Source: an uncultured Alphaproteobacteria bacterium (lineage in GTDB: Bacteria; Pseudomonadota; Alphaproteobacteria; HIMB59). From it: a DNA stretch of 43,970 bases. Each line of letters opens with the position of its first letter. The stretch's first letter is position 1. The notes beneath the pieces were generated by a model. It was not told where the DNA came from. It saw only the letters and a program-made list of their open reading frames with translations, and made no database searches. Below, one piece after another: positions 8,987 to 19,330 of this stretch. Location: assembly GCA_902529795.1 (NCBI GenBank), contig CABZXY010000006.1, positions 1 to 43,970 on the forward strand, given 5' to 3'. The position numbers and the translations under genes are program-made.

Positions 8987-10006
8987 TTAAGTGGAATAAA
9001 AACATGCCGTTTGATGCTTGTTGTGTTTTTTCATGCTTGGTTGATCTACTTTACATCGACTACTTACTATGGGGCATCGAGTTTGAAAAACACATCCTTG
9101 GGGTTTTTGATAAATACTAGGAATTTCTCCCTCAAGCGTTTGGAGTGTTGTTTGTGTGTCAGGGTGAATCGAGGGAATTGATTGGAAGAGTGCTTTTGTG
9201 TAGGGGTGTTTGGGGTCTGTAAATAACTTTTTAGTAGGAGCAAGTTCAACAATTTTTCCTAAATACATCACAGCGACATCATCACAAAAATTTGCAACAA
9301 CACTTAGATCATGGCTAATGAACATAATGGTTAATCCCATTTCTTGTTGAATGTTTTTTAATAACTGTAAGATGCCCGCTTGAATGGATACATCTAATGC
9401 AGCTACACTTTCATCGGCAACAATAAATTCAGGCTTAGCTACCAAGGAGCGGGCAATTGATATTCGTTGACGCTGCCCTCCAGAAAAAGAATGAGGAAAT
9501 CGATTTAAATGATTAATGTTCAGCTGGCATTTTTGAGCAATTTCGATCACCCGATCATCTGTTTCCTTTTTAGAACTAGTAATACCTAAAGACTCTAGGG
9601 GTTCCGCAATAATATCTCGGACGGTCATCCTTGGGCTTAATGAGTTATACGGATCCTGAAAAATTAACTGAACTTTCGAGCGAAATAATTTTAGGAGATT
9701 TTTAGGTAAATGATTAGGATTGATCATTCCCTCCTGAAAATGATAGTGAATAGAGCCACGATGATATTCTTTTGCCGCTAATAGGGCCTTCCCGAGCGTT
9801 GACTTACCTGAACCCGACTCTCCCACCAAACCAAAAATTTTTCCCTTTTGAATATCAAAGTTCACATTATCAACCGCATTAAAAGAGTTAGTTTTTTCAA
9901 AAATATTTTTTTTTCCTCTTTCATATTGAACTTCCAAATTTCTCACTTCAATAAAACTACTCATGATATATGTGACAAGCAACTGTATGGCCGTCCTCGT
10001 GAGCAA
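8987..10006 (-). CDS. Oligopeptide/dipeptide-type ABC transporter ATP-binding protein (DppF/OppF-like)
   Basis: Walker A GLVGESGSGKSTLGKAL, signature SFSGGQRQRISIARSL, C-terminal oligo_HPY (GCVFQTRCP). True start may be Met at about 9964 ([12 protein letters not shown]). Confidence 0.93.
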   Translation of the reverse strand: MLTRTAIQLLVTYIMSSFIEVRNLEVQYERGKKNIFEKTNSFNAVDNVNFDIQKGKIFGLVGESGSGKSTLGKALLAAKEYHRGSIHYHFQEGMINPNHLPKNLLKLFRSKVQLIFQDPYNSLSPRMTVRDIIAEPLESLGITSSKKETDDRVIEIAQKCQLNINHLNRFPHSFSGGQRQRISIARSLVAKPEFIVADESVAALDVSIQAGILQLLKNIQQEMGLTIMFISHDLSVVANFCDDVAVMYLGKIVELAPTKKLFTDPKHPYTKALFQSIPSIHPDTQTTLQTLEGEIPSIYQKPQGCVFQTRCPIVSSRCKVDQPSMKKHNKHQTACFYST

Positions 10007-10925
10007 CCGTTAGAGGTTTTTGGGTTCGGCAGGCCTCTCCCATAATTTTCTTACATCGATTTTGAAAGACACATCCTTGGGGTCGGTCTTTAAGTAAAGG
10101 GACTTCTCCAGGGATAGGTATTAGTGGTTTCTCAAAATTATTGATATCAGGGGAGGACTCAATTAGTGATTGGGTGTAGGGATGCTGGGGGTTGGTTAAC
10201 ACTTGATAGGTAGTGCCACTCTCAACAATTTTTCCCATATACATAATTAAAATCCGATGAGCGGTTTGTGCTAAAAGAGCGAGATCATGAGTAATAAAAA
10301 TAACACCCATATTTCTCTCTCTCACCTCACGTTTAATGAGATTAATAATTTGGGCTTGGATAGTTACATCTAAAGCTGTTGTTGGCTCATCGGCTATTAA
10401 TAATTGTGGGTTAGTGGAAAGCGCCATAGCAATCATAGCGCGCTGCCGCATCCCTCCAGAAAACTCATAGGAGTATTGATCAATCAATGTTGCACTATCA
10501 GGGATGCCGACACTCGTGAGCACTTGAATAGAACGTTCGCGTGCCTCTTGCACAGAAATATTTTCGTGAATTTGAAGTTGTTCTACCATTTGATCACCAA
10601 TGCGGATAGCGGGCGCAAAACTGGCCATAGGCTCTTGAAAGATCATGGAGAAAATTTTCCCCCGATAAGGAACCATTTTTAATTCATCATAATTTAATAA
10701 ATTTTCTCCTTGGTAAAGAATTTTACTATTCGGGTGATAAAGAGTATTTTCATCATTAAGTTGCATGAGCGACTTAGCAGTAATGGTCTTTCCTGATCCT
10801 GATTCACCCGCAATTCCTAAAATCTCCCCATTATTCACAGTAAAATTAACATCCTCAAGAGCCAATAATTGACCTTCATCCGTATCAAATTGGATATTTA
10901 AATTCTCGACTTTGACTAATGACAT
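9957..10925 (-). CDS. Oligopeptide/dipeptide-type ABC transporter ATP-binding protein (DppD/OppD-like)
   Basis: [49 protein letters not shown]. Confidence 0.93.
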   Translation of the reverse strand: MSLVKVENLNIQFDTDEGQLLALEDVNFTVNNGEILGIAGESGSGKTITAKSLMQLNDENTLYHPNSKILYQGENLLNYDELKMVPYRGKIFSMIFQEPMASFAPAIRIGDQMVEQLQIHENISVQEARERSIQVLTSVGIPDSATLIDQYSYEFSGGMRQRAMIAMALSTNPQLLIADEPTTALDVTIQAQIINLIKREVRERNMGVIFITHDLALLAQTAHRILIMYMGKIVESGTTYQVLTNPQHPYTQSLIESSPDINNFEKPLIPIPGEVPLLKDRPQGCVFQNRCKKIMGEACRTQKPLTVAHEDGHTVACHIYHE

Positions 10926-12019
10926 TATTTTTGAACCTTGTAAGGATCGGCCGCATCTCGAATACCATCACCTACATAAACGAAGGCCATAACTAAAGCG
11001 ATAAAAAATATGGTAGGAATATAGTACCACTGATAATTCAATAGGACATCACTCTTAGTTGCATTTTGTAGCATCACCCCAATACTATTGACAGGGTCTT
11101 GTAACCCTAAACCAATAAAACTAAGAGAGGTCTCTGCTAAAATCATATAAGGGAAGTTAATGAGTGTATCCACGATGATGTAACTCGTGAAGCTTGGAAG
11201 TAGATGTTTATAAATTATTTTAAACGTACTTGTTCCACTTAACTTAGCTGCTAAAACATATTCTTGATTGCGCTCAGAGAGCAGATGCGTTCGTAATCTT
11301 CGCGATAGTGTGGGGAAATCAACCATGCCAATGATTGTTGCAATATAGAAAAACCTCATCTCCGCACTCCAATGATCAGGGATGAAGGCTGCAAGGGCCA
11401 TAAAGAGGGGAATAGGAGGGATAGTTCTCACCGCATCCGTGAAAGCCGATAAGATACTATCAACCCATCCCCCAAAATATCCCGCCAACCCTCCAACCAT
11501 CAAAGACATACACAATTTTATAGCGAGCCCTAACACGCCCACAGCAAGCGATATATAAATTGCTTTTAATGTACGAGAGAAAATATCTTTACCTGATCCA
11601 TCTGTTCCAAAAATATGAATTTGCCCTTGATCAATCCCAAATAAATGACGGTCCATGGTGATCCCAAGAAAATTATATTCCCACCCTTTGACAAAAAATT
11701 GAACATACCGTCTTTCTTCTCGGTTGACTGTTTCAACCCAGCGAAAATTTGTTTCAATTGAACGGGTCCGCTCAGTGGTATATAAAAAAGGCCTTATCGA
11801 AAATCCATTTTCATCCCAAAACTTTGGCAATTGGGGCGCCCCGTTAATATAATCTTTATCTGCTCCATCAATAGTTGGCTTATAGGGTGAGAGAAAATCA
11901 GCAAAAATACCCAAAGAAATCAAAAAAATGAGGAAAAAAGTAGCTATTTTTGCAGATTTATTTTTTTGAAAACGTTGCCAAATTAATTGACTTTGGGAGA
12001 GAATGGCTGTGCTACTCAT
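10925..12019 (-). CDS. ABC transporter permease (DppC/OppC-like)
   Basis: BPD_transp motif EYVLAAKLSGTSTFKIIYKHLLPS; ETSLSFIGLGLQDPVNSIGVML. Confidence 0.92.
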   Translation of the reverse strand: MSSTAILSQSQLIWQRFQKNKSAKIATFFLIFLISLGIFADFLSPYKPTIDGADKDYINGAPQLPKFWDENGFSIRPFLYTTERTRSIETNFRWVETVNREERRYVQFFVKGWEYNFLGITMDRHLFGIDQGQIHIFGTDGSGKDIFSRTLKAIYISLAVGVLGLAIKLCMSLMVGGLAGYFGGWVDSILSAFTDAVRTIPPIPLFMALAAFIPDHWSAEMRFFYIATIIGMVDFPTLSRRLRTHLLSERNQEYVLAAKLSGTSTFKIIYKHLLPSFTSYIIVDTLINFPYMILAETSLSFIGLGLQDPVNSIGVMLQNATKSDVLLNYQWYYIPTIFFIALVMAFVYVGDGIRDAADPYKVQK

Positions 12020-13026
12020 CTTTGATTCAACATCCCCCTTCGCGTTCTGGGATCAATAATTGACAAAACGATATCCGTTACAAAATTGATAAAAATGATT
12101 GTTGCTGTCATTAGAAATATAATTGCACCCGCAAGTTGCTGATCATTAGATCGAACTAAGGCTTGGAGAAGCAAGGAACCTGCGTCTGTAATCGCTAAAA
12201 TAATGGCTACAATCGGTAAGTCGTTAAAAATACGATTTAAATCGAAACCGATAGAGTTAATCAAGGGGCTCAGCGCATGGCGCGTGGGATAATTTAATAA
12301 TAAGCGTCGACCTGTTACGCCTCGTGCTTTTGCAGCAGTAACATAAAGCTTTTTATTTTCATCAATGACTAATGCTTTTACGGTTTGCAACGCCAAGGCA
12401 GTTGCTGCCCACCCTAAAATAAATATAGGAAGCCAGGCATGGGAGAGAAAATTTAAAAATTTTGCCATGCTCCAGGGTGCTCCTTGGAATTCTGGTGAAA
12501 AAAGCCCTGTAAGCGTATCGCCAAAATAAATGGTAGAAAATAGCATGACCATCAAGGCCACCATAAAATTTGGCATCGCCAAACCGAGGTAACTAAAAAA
12601 CTTTAAGGAACTATCAAGGGTTTGATTTTTGGTCGTCGCTGAAATAATACCAAAGGGGATTGCTAAAGAATAAGCGAGGATTAAAGCAACTAAACAAATT
12701 CCTAAAGAAATTCCAAATTTAGGAATTAATAATGTGCTAATATCAACACGCATAATACAACTTTGGCCAAAGTCACCTTGAAAAGCATTAACTACCCAGG
12801 TGCTATAGCGAATAAGAAAGGGTCGATCCAACCCAAGTCTTTTTTCTTCTGCGGCAATATCCTGGTAGGTAATATTTTGACCACTACTCTGTTTAAATGA
12901 TAAATATCGTTCAGCACAATTGCCTGGAACTAATTCCATTAAAGAAAAAACAATAAAACTGATGAGCAGAAGAGTGATAATCGATAAACCAAATCGAACG
13001 GCGATGAATTGATATATGGTTTTCAT
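12016..13026 (-). CDS. ABC transporter permease (DppB/OppB-like)
   Basis: LVPGNCAERYL, YVTAAKARGVTGRRLLLNYPTRHALSPLI; 4-nt overlap with the next permease. Confidence 0.92.
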   Translation of the reverse strand: MKTIYQFIAVRFGLSIITLLLISFIVFSLMELVPGNCAERYLSFKQSSGQNITYQDIAAEEKRLGLDRPFLIRYSTWVVNAFQGDFGQSCIMRVDISTLLIPKFGISLGICLVALILAYSLAIPFGIISATTKNQTLDSSLKFFSYLGLAMPNFMVALMVMLFSTIYFGDTLTGLFSPEFQGAPWSMAKFLNFLSHAWLPIFILGWAATALALQTVKALVIDENKKLYVTAAKARGVTGRRLLLNYPTRHALSPLINSIGFDLNRIFNDLPIVAIILAITDAGSLLLQALVRSNDQQLAGAIIFLMTATIIFINFVTDIVLSIIDPRTRRGMLNQR

Positions 13027-13032
13027 ATTTAA

Positions 13033-13060
13033 AATACGGACAGTATAAACTGTCCGTATT
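13033..13060 (-). terminator. Perfect hairpin between SBP gene and permease genes (attenuator or mRNA 3'-end stabiliser)
   Basis: AATACGGACAGT-ATAA-ACTGTCCGTATT: 12-bp perfect arms, 4-nt loop; minus-strand 3' side continues TTTTAAAT. Confidence 0.75.
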
Positions 13061-13083
13061 AAAATTTAATTATAAGTTAAAGC

Positions 13084-15135
13084 TTACTCAGCTAAGAACC
13101 ACTGTTGTGGTCTATATGGGTAAGTTCTGTAGTACTCGTATGATGCAGTTTTGAATTCTGGGAAATTCTCCAGTTCATTTCTGTGATAAATTGGAGCAGG
13201 TCCAGCCACTGTACCAATAAACAGTAAGTTTTCTGTCATTGTTGCGACTAACTTTGCACCTAGCTCATTAGATTTATCAGAACCAACAACAAGTGTTTGA
13301 AACTCATTGATGTCATCAATCATATCTGTGATGTACTGAGGAGGTTGAACTCCAGAAGCACCATTGGTATCTAAGTACTCAGCCCATAACATTCCGTTTC
13401 TATGACCAAAGTAGTTTTCAAATGGAGGAACAAACAATTCATTGGTTGATAGAATCGTTGGTAACGGCTGACCTTTTTTCCATAAGTGTACTTCAAGCTC
13501 ATTAGCAGATTGTGCAGTACGATATTCGTCAGTTGTAACCTGTTTAAATGTGGTTTTAATCCCAACATCAGTCCAGTTTTTTGCAACTAATTCTGCCTCT
13601 ATTAAAGGAAGACCTTGATCTGAGAAGTTCATGTTCAAAGTAAATGGCTTACCATTGTACTCTCTTATACCGTCTCCATCACTGTCCACTAAGCCTACTG
13701 CATCTAAAAGTTTGCCTGCAGCTGCTGGATCAAAATCAATTTTATGATTGAGATATTTGCTGTCCACAAAACTTGGAGCGGGCGAGAATGGAATATACTG
13801 TTGAGGATTTCCAAGACCAAAGTAAGCTGCTTCGTTGATCGCATCGCGGTCAATTGCTAAAGACATCGCTTCACGGAAACGAATATCATTAAATACAGCA
13901 TTCTTATCCGCATCAGCAATGTTGTAGTTAAAGCTAAATACAGGAATAGAAATACCTGGTTTGATATCTACAGAGTAATTACCTTTGTCCGCACCATCAA
14001 GAAGCTGAGGAGCGAATTCCAATGCAAGGTTTTGCGCCAAATATTCCACTTCTGAATTAGTTAACTTTAACATTCTAAGTTCATTGTTGTTTTGAATGAA
14101 TGTTTCTGTTTGATCTGAGATATAAGGTAGCTGGTGACCCTGTGTATCAACCATGAAGAAGTAAGGGTTCGCAGCATATTTTCTACCTTCCGCTGTTTCT
14201 TCCACTGTGACGTACGCCTCTAAACTTGGGTAGGCATCTTTTGGAAGATTATCTACTTTATCCGCTGCAGATAGCATTGGAGATGGAGTATCTGTCCAAC
14301 AAGAATTACCAAAGTAAGCTGATAGAACTGCATAGCCGTTTTCAAAACCAGCATCTTTTGCTAATTGATCAGCATTGCTGTTCACGTCTGGGTGGTATTG
14401 ACCAAGAAAATGTTTTGGTGCAAAACCTTGACAGTATGAGGTTGCGAAGTGAGACAATAATCCTGGCTTTGCTGCAGGTAACACAAACTTAACTGTTGTA
14501 TCATTAATGACTTCAACTTCCATTCGCTCCCCAGCAACTTGTAAGTAGTCATAGGGTTTTTCACGAACGTTGGCATCAAACATCATGTTGTCGTACCAGA
14601 ACTTGACATCATCCGCGGTAAACGCTGCACCATCACTCCATTTATGTCCTGCTCTTAAAAAGAATGTAAGCTCAGTGAAATCTGCGTTCCACTCCCACCC
14701 TTTTGCAACATTCGGAACGATTGTTTGAAGATCGTCAGAAAAGCGAACAAAGTTTACGTGACGAGTAGAAAGCAAATCAGAAGTACCTGACTCAGTAGCG
14801 TTCGCTAACATTCTTAACGTTCCACCATATTGACCAATGGAATCATAAGGCACAACCACTAAAGGCTCAGATGGTAGTCTGTCAGCTACGGATGCTAATG
14901 AACCGTTTCCTCTAATACGATCGTTTTGCATTTGAATATCAGGGTTTTCTTTAAAAGATAACTGACACTTAGCAAGACTTTCAAATTCCTCTAACTCATA
15001 CTGTTGAGGATACTCACCACCTTTTACTCCCATCATATCTGAAACTGTAATCGCCTTACAACCAGAGTGTGATCCAGCCTGGATATTTCCAAATGAGAAT
15101 AAAAGAGAGGCAATTATTGCTAATAGTTTTAACAT
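13084..15135 (-). CDS. Extracellular solute-binding protein family 5 (SBP_bac_5), unusually long (683 aa)
   Basis: Signal peptide MLKLLAIIASLLFSFGNIQA; FFLRAGHKWSDGAAFTADDVKFWYDNMM; RFREAMSLAIDRDAINEAAYFGLG. Confidence 0.93.
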   Translation of the reverse strand: MLKLLAIIASLLFSFGNIQAGSHSGCKAITVSDMMGVKGGEYPQQYELEEFESLAKCQLSFKENPDIQMQNDRIRGNGSLASVADRLPSEPLVVVPYDSIGQYGGTLRMLANATESGTSDLLSTRHVNFVRFSDDLQTIVPNVAKGWEWNADFTELTFFLRAGHKWSDGAAFTADDVKFWYDNMMFDANVREKPYDYLQVAGERMEVEVINDTTVKFVLPAAKPGLLSHFATSYCQGFAPKHFLGQYHPDVNSNADQLAKDAGFENGYAVLSAYFGNSCWTDTPSPMLSAADKVDNLPKDAYPSLEAYVTVEETAEGRKYAANPYFFMVDTQGHQLPYISDQTETFIQNNNELRMLKLTNSEVEYLAQNLALEFAPQLLDGADKGNYSVDIKPGISIPVFSFNYNIADADKNAVFNDIRFREAMSLAIDRDAINEAAYFGLGNPQQYIPFSPAPSFVDSKYLNHKIDFDPAAAGKLLDAVGLVDSDGDGIREYNGKPFTLNMNFSDQGLPLIEAELVAKNWTDVGIKTTFKQVTTDEYRTAQSANELEVHLWKKGQPLPTILSTNELFVPPFENYFGHRNGMLWAEYLDTNGASGVQPPQYITDMIDDINEFQTLVVGSDKSNELGAKLVATMTENLLFIGTVAGPAPIYHRNELENFPEFKTASYEYYRTYPYRPQQWFLAE

Positions 15136-15258
15136 TAAATGTTCTCCTTAAATTAAATAAATAGAAGTTGGAGATTAAGCTCTAATGTTAAAGTAATTGG
15201 ATAATAGTATGAAATTTATATTTAAATTTTGTTTCGATAATATTAAATCTTGAAAACG

Positions 15259-16701
15259 TTACTTTCTACTTCCGTGTTTTTGATATACCGACCGGGCTAA
15301 TATCTTATGGTTAATTGTTTTTCTAATTTGAAATATGCTCTCTTTAGCAAATTTTGATGTTTCTTTTACACTTATGATTGGTTCTTTCCAGTGACTAGGT
15401 AATAACTGCTTTTCAAAGGGTGTGACTGACTCAGGATTGTGTAAGAGATTTACTGGAATATTTCCAAACTCAGGAAATATTTTTTTTATAAATTCACCTT
15501 CAGGATCTTGCTCTTCAGATTGTTTATAAGGGTTGTACATTCTAATGGTATTGATGCCCGTTGTCCCTGATTGCATTTGAATTTGACTGTAATGAATTCC
15601 TGGTTCAAAATCCGTAAAAAATGCTGCTAAAGGGGGAGCATAATATCTCCAGTCTAGCCATAAATTATAAGCAGCAAAAGAAGCAAGCATCGCCCTCATA
15701 CGAAAATTAATCCACCCATGATTTCTTAAGTAAATCATGCAGGCATCAATAAATGGAATGCCTGTTTCTCCTTTAATCCACGATTGAAGTTTTTCTTCAT
15801 CTTGATCACGAATATCATCATAAAGAGGAATGAAGCTTTTCAGCTCAATACTGGGCTCATCTTCTAATTTTTGAATAAAATGTGATCTCCAATATAATCG
15901 TGAAAGAAAGGCATTAATGGATTTGGCAAAAACTTTATTAGTCGATTGAATCTCAAATCTTTTTTTCTCTGCGAGCTGAAACGCTTGTCGTAGTGAAAGA
16001 GTCCCATGAGCAAAATGAGGGGAAAGGCGAGAGCAGCTATGCTCAGCCGTAATAGGACTAGACATTTCTCTTTGATAGTTCTCTCCCCTGCTCTCTAAAA
16101 ACGTCTCCAATAAGTCATGTGCTTGATGACTGCCTCCCTTTTGCCTGAAAGGACATGGGGTTTTATCGTAAAAATTGATGGGTTTTTCATGCTCATCAAA
16201 ATTTAAAATTTCACTTTGATCAATATATTTTTCTATATTTATCAATGGTTTTTTAAGGATTTGCTGTATGGATCCAGCCCAATGATCTCGATTATGCTTA
16301 CCTCTTTTTACTCCAAAATAAGGATACTCAACCCATTTGATTTTTAAGTCTTTGAATAATGATTTTAGTTTTTTATCACGCTCAAAAGTCCAATGGATAC
16401 CCGTTTCTTGCTCGCTGATTACTTCAGTGAAGCTATATTTTTGATGAAGTGATTGAAATATCTTTGAAGCATCTCCCGAGAGAATGTTTAAATGCAGTTT
16501 GTGCTTTGCTAAATCTGTTTTTAATAACTTTACACTTTCCCAAATAAACTCCCATTGTCTTTGAGACATATCTTTTTGTAACCAAAGTTCTGGCTCAATA
16601 ATGTAGAGTAAAATTGAAGTTGAATTATTTGTCTTTAATAGAATTTCGTTATCTTGAAATCGAAGATTTTTTTTAAACCAGTGAATTTGATAGGACATCA
16701 A
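15259..16701 (-). CDS. Cryptochrome/photolyase family protein (deoxyribodipyrimidine photolyase)
   Basis: IHWFKKNLRFQDNEIL; INFRMRAMLASFAAYNLWLDWR; QSGTTGINTIRMYNPYKQSEEQDPEGEFIKKIFPE. Confidence 0.9.
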   Translation of the reverse strand: MMSYQIHWFKKNLRFQDNEILLKTNNSTSILLYIIEPELWLQKDMSQRQWEFIWESVKLLKTDLAKHKLHLNILSGDASKIFQSLHQKYSFTEVISEQETGIHWTFERDKKLKSLFKDLKIKWVEYPYFGVKRGKHNRDHWAGSIQQILKKPLINIEKYIDQSEILNFDEHEKPINFYDKTPCPFRQKGGSHQAHDLLETFLESRGENYQREMSSPITAEHSCSRLSPHFAHGTLSLRQAFQLAEKKRFEIQSTNKVFAKSINAFLSRLYWRSHFIQKLEDEPSIELKSFIPLYDDIRDQDEEKLQSWIKGETGIPFIDACMIYLRNHGWINFRMRAMLASFAAYNLWLDWRYYAPPLAAFFTDFEPGIHYSQIQMQSGTTGINTIRMYNPYKQSEEQDPEGEFIKKIFPEFGNIPVNLLHNPESVTPFEKQLLPSHWKEPIISVKETSKFAKESIFQIRKTINHKILARSVYQKHGSRK

Positions 16702-16702
16702 A

Positions 16703-17464
16703 TCAAAATTTAATCCTGTATCCTTTTTTGAAGATATAGGCTAATGCGATAATATTTAAAAATAAAAATACAAAAATCATTATCAAACTGATAGTAATAC
16801 TAACGTCAGCTAATTCATAGAAGCTCCAACGAAAACCACTGACAAGATATAAAACAGGATTGGCTAACGATACTGCTTGCCAAAATTCTGGAAGCCACTT
16901 AATCGAATATAGCGAACCACCTAAAAATACCATTGGGGCAAGTATAATAGTTGGGAATAAAGAGAGCTCTTCCCAATTTTTAGATAAAACTCCAATTAAA
17001 AAACCAAGGAGACTGAATGTCAGCGAAGTTAAAACTAACATCAAGATCATCACAAAAGGATGCATGATTTTAATTTCTACAAAAAATAAACCTGTCGCCA
17101 AAATTAGACCACCAATGATAATTGATTTTGTGGTAGCCGCCCCCACAAATCCTATAATAATTTCAGTGGTTGATAAAGGAGCTGCATAAATCTCATTAAT
17201 AGTCCCTAAAAATTTTGGAAAAAAAATACCTGACGAGGCATTAGACACACTTTGAGTTAATAAAGCCAACATCATCATCCCGGGCACGATAAATGATCCG
17301 TATGAAACATCTTCAATAACAGGAATACGACTTCCAATAGCTGCCCCAAAAACAACAAAGTAAAGAGCCGCAGAAATAACAGGAGAAAAAATACTTTGAA
17401 CAGTGGTTCGTTTCATCCGATCCATTTCATGCAAATAAATTGCCTTCACCCCTATCCAGTTCAT
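16703..17464 (-). CDS. ABC-2 type transporter permease (YadH-like)
   Basis: Multi-TM; GSFIVPGMMMLALLTQSVSNASSGIFFPKFLGTINEIYAAPLS and FLGGSLYSIKWLPEFWQ typical of ABC2_membrane. Confidence 0.88.
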   Translation of the reverse strand: MNWIGVKAIYLHEMDRMKRTTVQSIFSPVISAALYFVVFGAAIGSRIPVIEDVSYGSFIVPGMMMLALLTQSVSNASSGIFFPKFLGTINEIYAAPLSTTEIIIGFVGAATTKSIIIGGLILATGLFFVEIKIMHPFVMILMLVLTSLTFSLLGFLIGVLSKNWEELSLFPTIILAPMVFLGGSLYSIKWLPEFWQAVSLANPVLYLVSGFRWSFYELADVSITISLIMIFVFLFLNIIALAYIFKKGYRIKF

Positions 17465-18390
17465 GAGCTATCCTTTACCAATTTTTCAAAAATATTTTCT
17501 AATGAAGTTTGAGACGAATTAACGTCCTTTAATTTTAAACCTGAAAGCTTCATGTCATTTAATAAACTAGTAATACCCGTGCTTTCTGATTGGGAGTCAT
17601 AGGTGTATGTAAGAGAGACTTCACTATTCATAGCTAAAGAGTAGTCATGGAGCATAGAGGGTATTTCTGTAATTGGTGTTTGGAGTTCGATAGTTAAGTT
17701 TTTTTGACCCATTTTTTCCATAAGTAAGTTTTTATTTTCCGTTATTATGATCTCGCCATGGTTAATGACAGATACTCGATCTGCAATGGCTTCTGCCTCT
17801 TCGATATAGTGAGTGGTTAAAATAATCGTTACACCTTGATTTTGTAAATTTTTGACAATGTTCCACATATCTTTACGTAAATTTATATCTACGCCAGCAG
17901 TCGGCTCATCTAAAAATAAGATTTGAGGTTCATGGCTTAACGCTTTTGCAATTAATGCTCTTCGCTTCATTCCCCCAGAAAGTTCTCTCAGGCGATTGTC
18001 TTTTTTATCCCATAAACTTAATTCTTTTAAAATTTTTTCGATATATTCTGGATTTTTTTTCTTACCCCAAAGACCTCGGGTAAAAGCTACGTTTTGAAAA
18101 ACTTTTTCAAATGCCTCTAGTTGCAGTTCTTGAGGAACAAGACCAATCATTGATCGTGTGTGACGATAATCTTTTACAACGTCATGGTTATCCACTGAAA
18201 TGGATCCTGAAGATGGGACTACAATTCCACAAATAGCATTAATCAAGGTTGTCTTCCCTGCGCCGTTAGGTCCGAGCAGAGCCAGAATTTCACCTCTTTT
18301 AATTTCTAGATTGACACCTTTAAGGGCTTCAAAATTACCCTCATAGGTTTTTCGAACATTATCAATTTTAATTAAAGTATCGGATGTCAT
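17461..18390 (-). CDS. ABC transporter ATP-binding protein (YadG-like), partner of ABC-2 permease
   Basis: LLGPNGAGKTTLINAICG, ELSGGMKRRALIAKALSHEPQILFLDEPTAGVD; 4-nt overlap with the permease. Confidence 0.93.
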   Translation of the reverse strand: MTSDTLIKIDNVRKTYEGNFEALKGVNLEIKRGEILALLGPNGAGKTTLINAICGIVVPSSGSISVDNHDVVKDYRHTRSMIGLVPQELQLEAFEKVFQNVAFTRGLWGKKKNPEYIEKILKELSLWDKKDNRLRELSGGMKRRALIAKALSHEPQILFLDEPTAGVDINLRKDMWNIVKNLQNQGVTIILTTHYIEEAEAIADRVSVINHGEIIITENKNLLMEKMGQKNLTIELQTPITEIPSMLHDYSLAMNSEVSLTYTYDSQSESTGITSLLNDMKLSGLKLKDVNSSQTSLENIFEKLVKDSS

Positions 18391-18442
18391 GAATTAGTTG
18401 AGGTACATTATATTATAAGACATAAACAGCAATATGGTTTAT

Positions 18443-19330
18443 TTATAATATTTTTGCTTTTTTACTTTTCTCAATTAAATAGGTGCTAATTAATACTGCA
18501 ATTAAAGCGACAACAATTTTATAAGTTATTTTCTCTCCTAAAAATAAATAACCGAAAATAAGACCAAAGATAGGGATGATATAAGCAACCTGAGACTGAA
18601 ACACCAACCCATTATTCTTTAAAATATAAAACCTCATCAACCATGCAATCGCGGTGGCCACTACCCCTAAATAAAATAAAGAGACTGTTGATGTCCAGGA
18701 AGGTCGTAATTCTGTAGGATTATCAACGATAAATAAGATAGGTAGAAAAATGATAACGGCCCAAATTAATATACTAGAAGTAACTGTTTCATTTTTAATA
18801 TGTTTTAACTTCAATGAAAAAAGTCCACCAAGAGTGTAGAAAAAAGGACCTAAAATAATTATCAAAGCATAAAGAAAATTGGTTTGGTTGATTAAGAGAT
18901 CATCAGAAAATAAATACACAATTCCTAAAAACCCAATGACAATTCCTAGGAGTTTAAGAAAATTAATTTTTTCATCTTGAATAAATAACTGACCTAAAAT
19001 CGTGGCAAAGATTGGTGCTGTTGACATTAAAATGGCCGCCATATTGCTTTGGACTTTGACGATCCCAAAGGAGATAAAAAAGAAAGGAAGGATAAGATTC
19101 ACAATTCCAATTAGCGCATACATCTTCCAATGTTCACCAAAGGCTTCGATTTTAATTCCTTTCATCCAACAATATAAAACCATCACCAAGGCTGCAAAAA
19201 AAATTCGACCAAAAGCAAGGGTCATCGGGGTATAGGTATCAGAAGCGATTTTAATATTAAAAAAAGCACTTCCCCAAATCGCAGCTAAAGTGATTAGTAA
19301 GAAAAAATCTTTAAGAGAAGCCTTATGCAT
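18443..19330 (-). CDS. EamA/DMT family transporter
   Basis: Ten-TM pattern with two EamA repeats (LAAIWGSAFFNIKIA; PIFATILGQLFIQDEKINFLKLLGIVIGFLGIVYLF). Confidence 0.88.
   Translation of the reverse strand: MHKASLKDFFLLITLAAIWGSAFFNIKIASDTYTPMTLAFGRIFFAALVMVLYCWMKGIKIEAFGEHWKMYALIGIVNLILPFFFISFGIVKVQSNMAAILMSTAPIFATILGQLFIQDEKINFLKLLGIVIGFLGIVYLFSDDLLINQTNFLYALIIILGPFFYTLGGLFSLKLKHIKNETVTSSILIWAVIIFLPILFIVDNPTELRPSWTSTVSLFYLGVVATAIAWLMRFYILKNNGLVFQSQVAYIIPIFGLIFGYLFLGEKITYKIVVALIAVLISTYLIEKSKKAKIL

Noticed and set aside
9067-9252. 61-aa minus-strand ORF
   Set aside because: Out-of-frame ORF nested inside the OppF-like ATPase gene.
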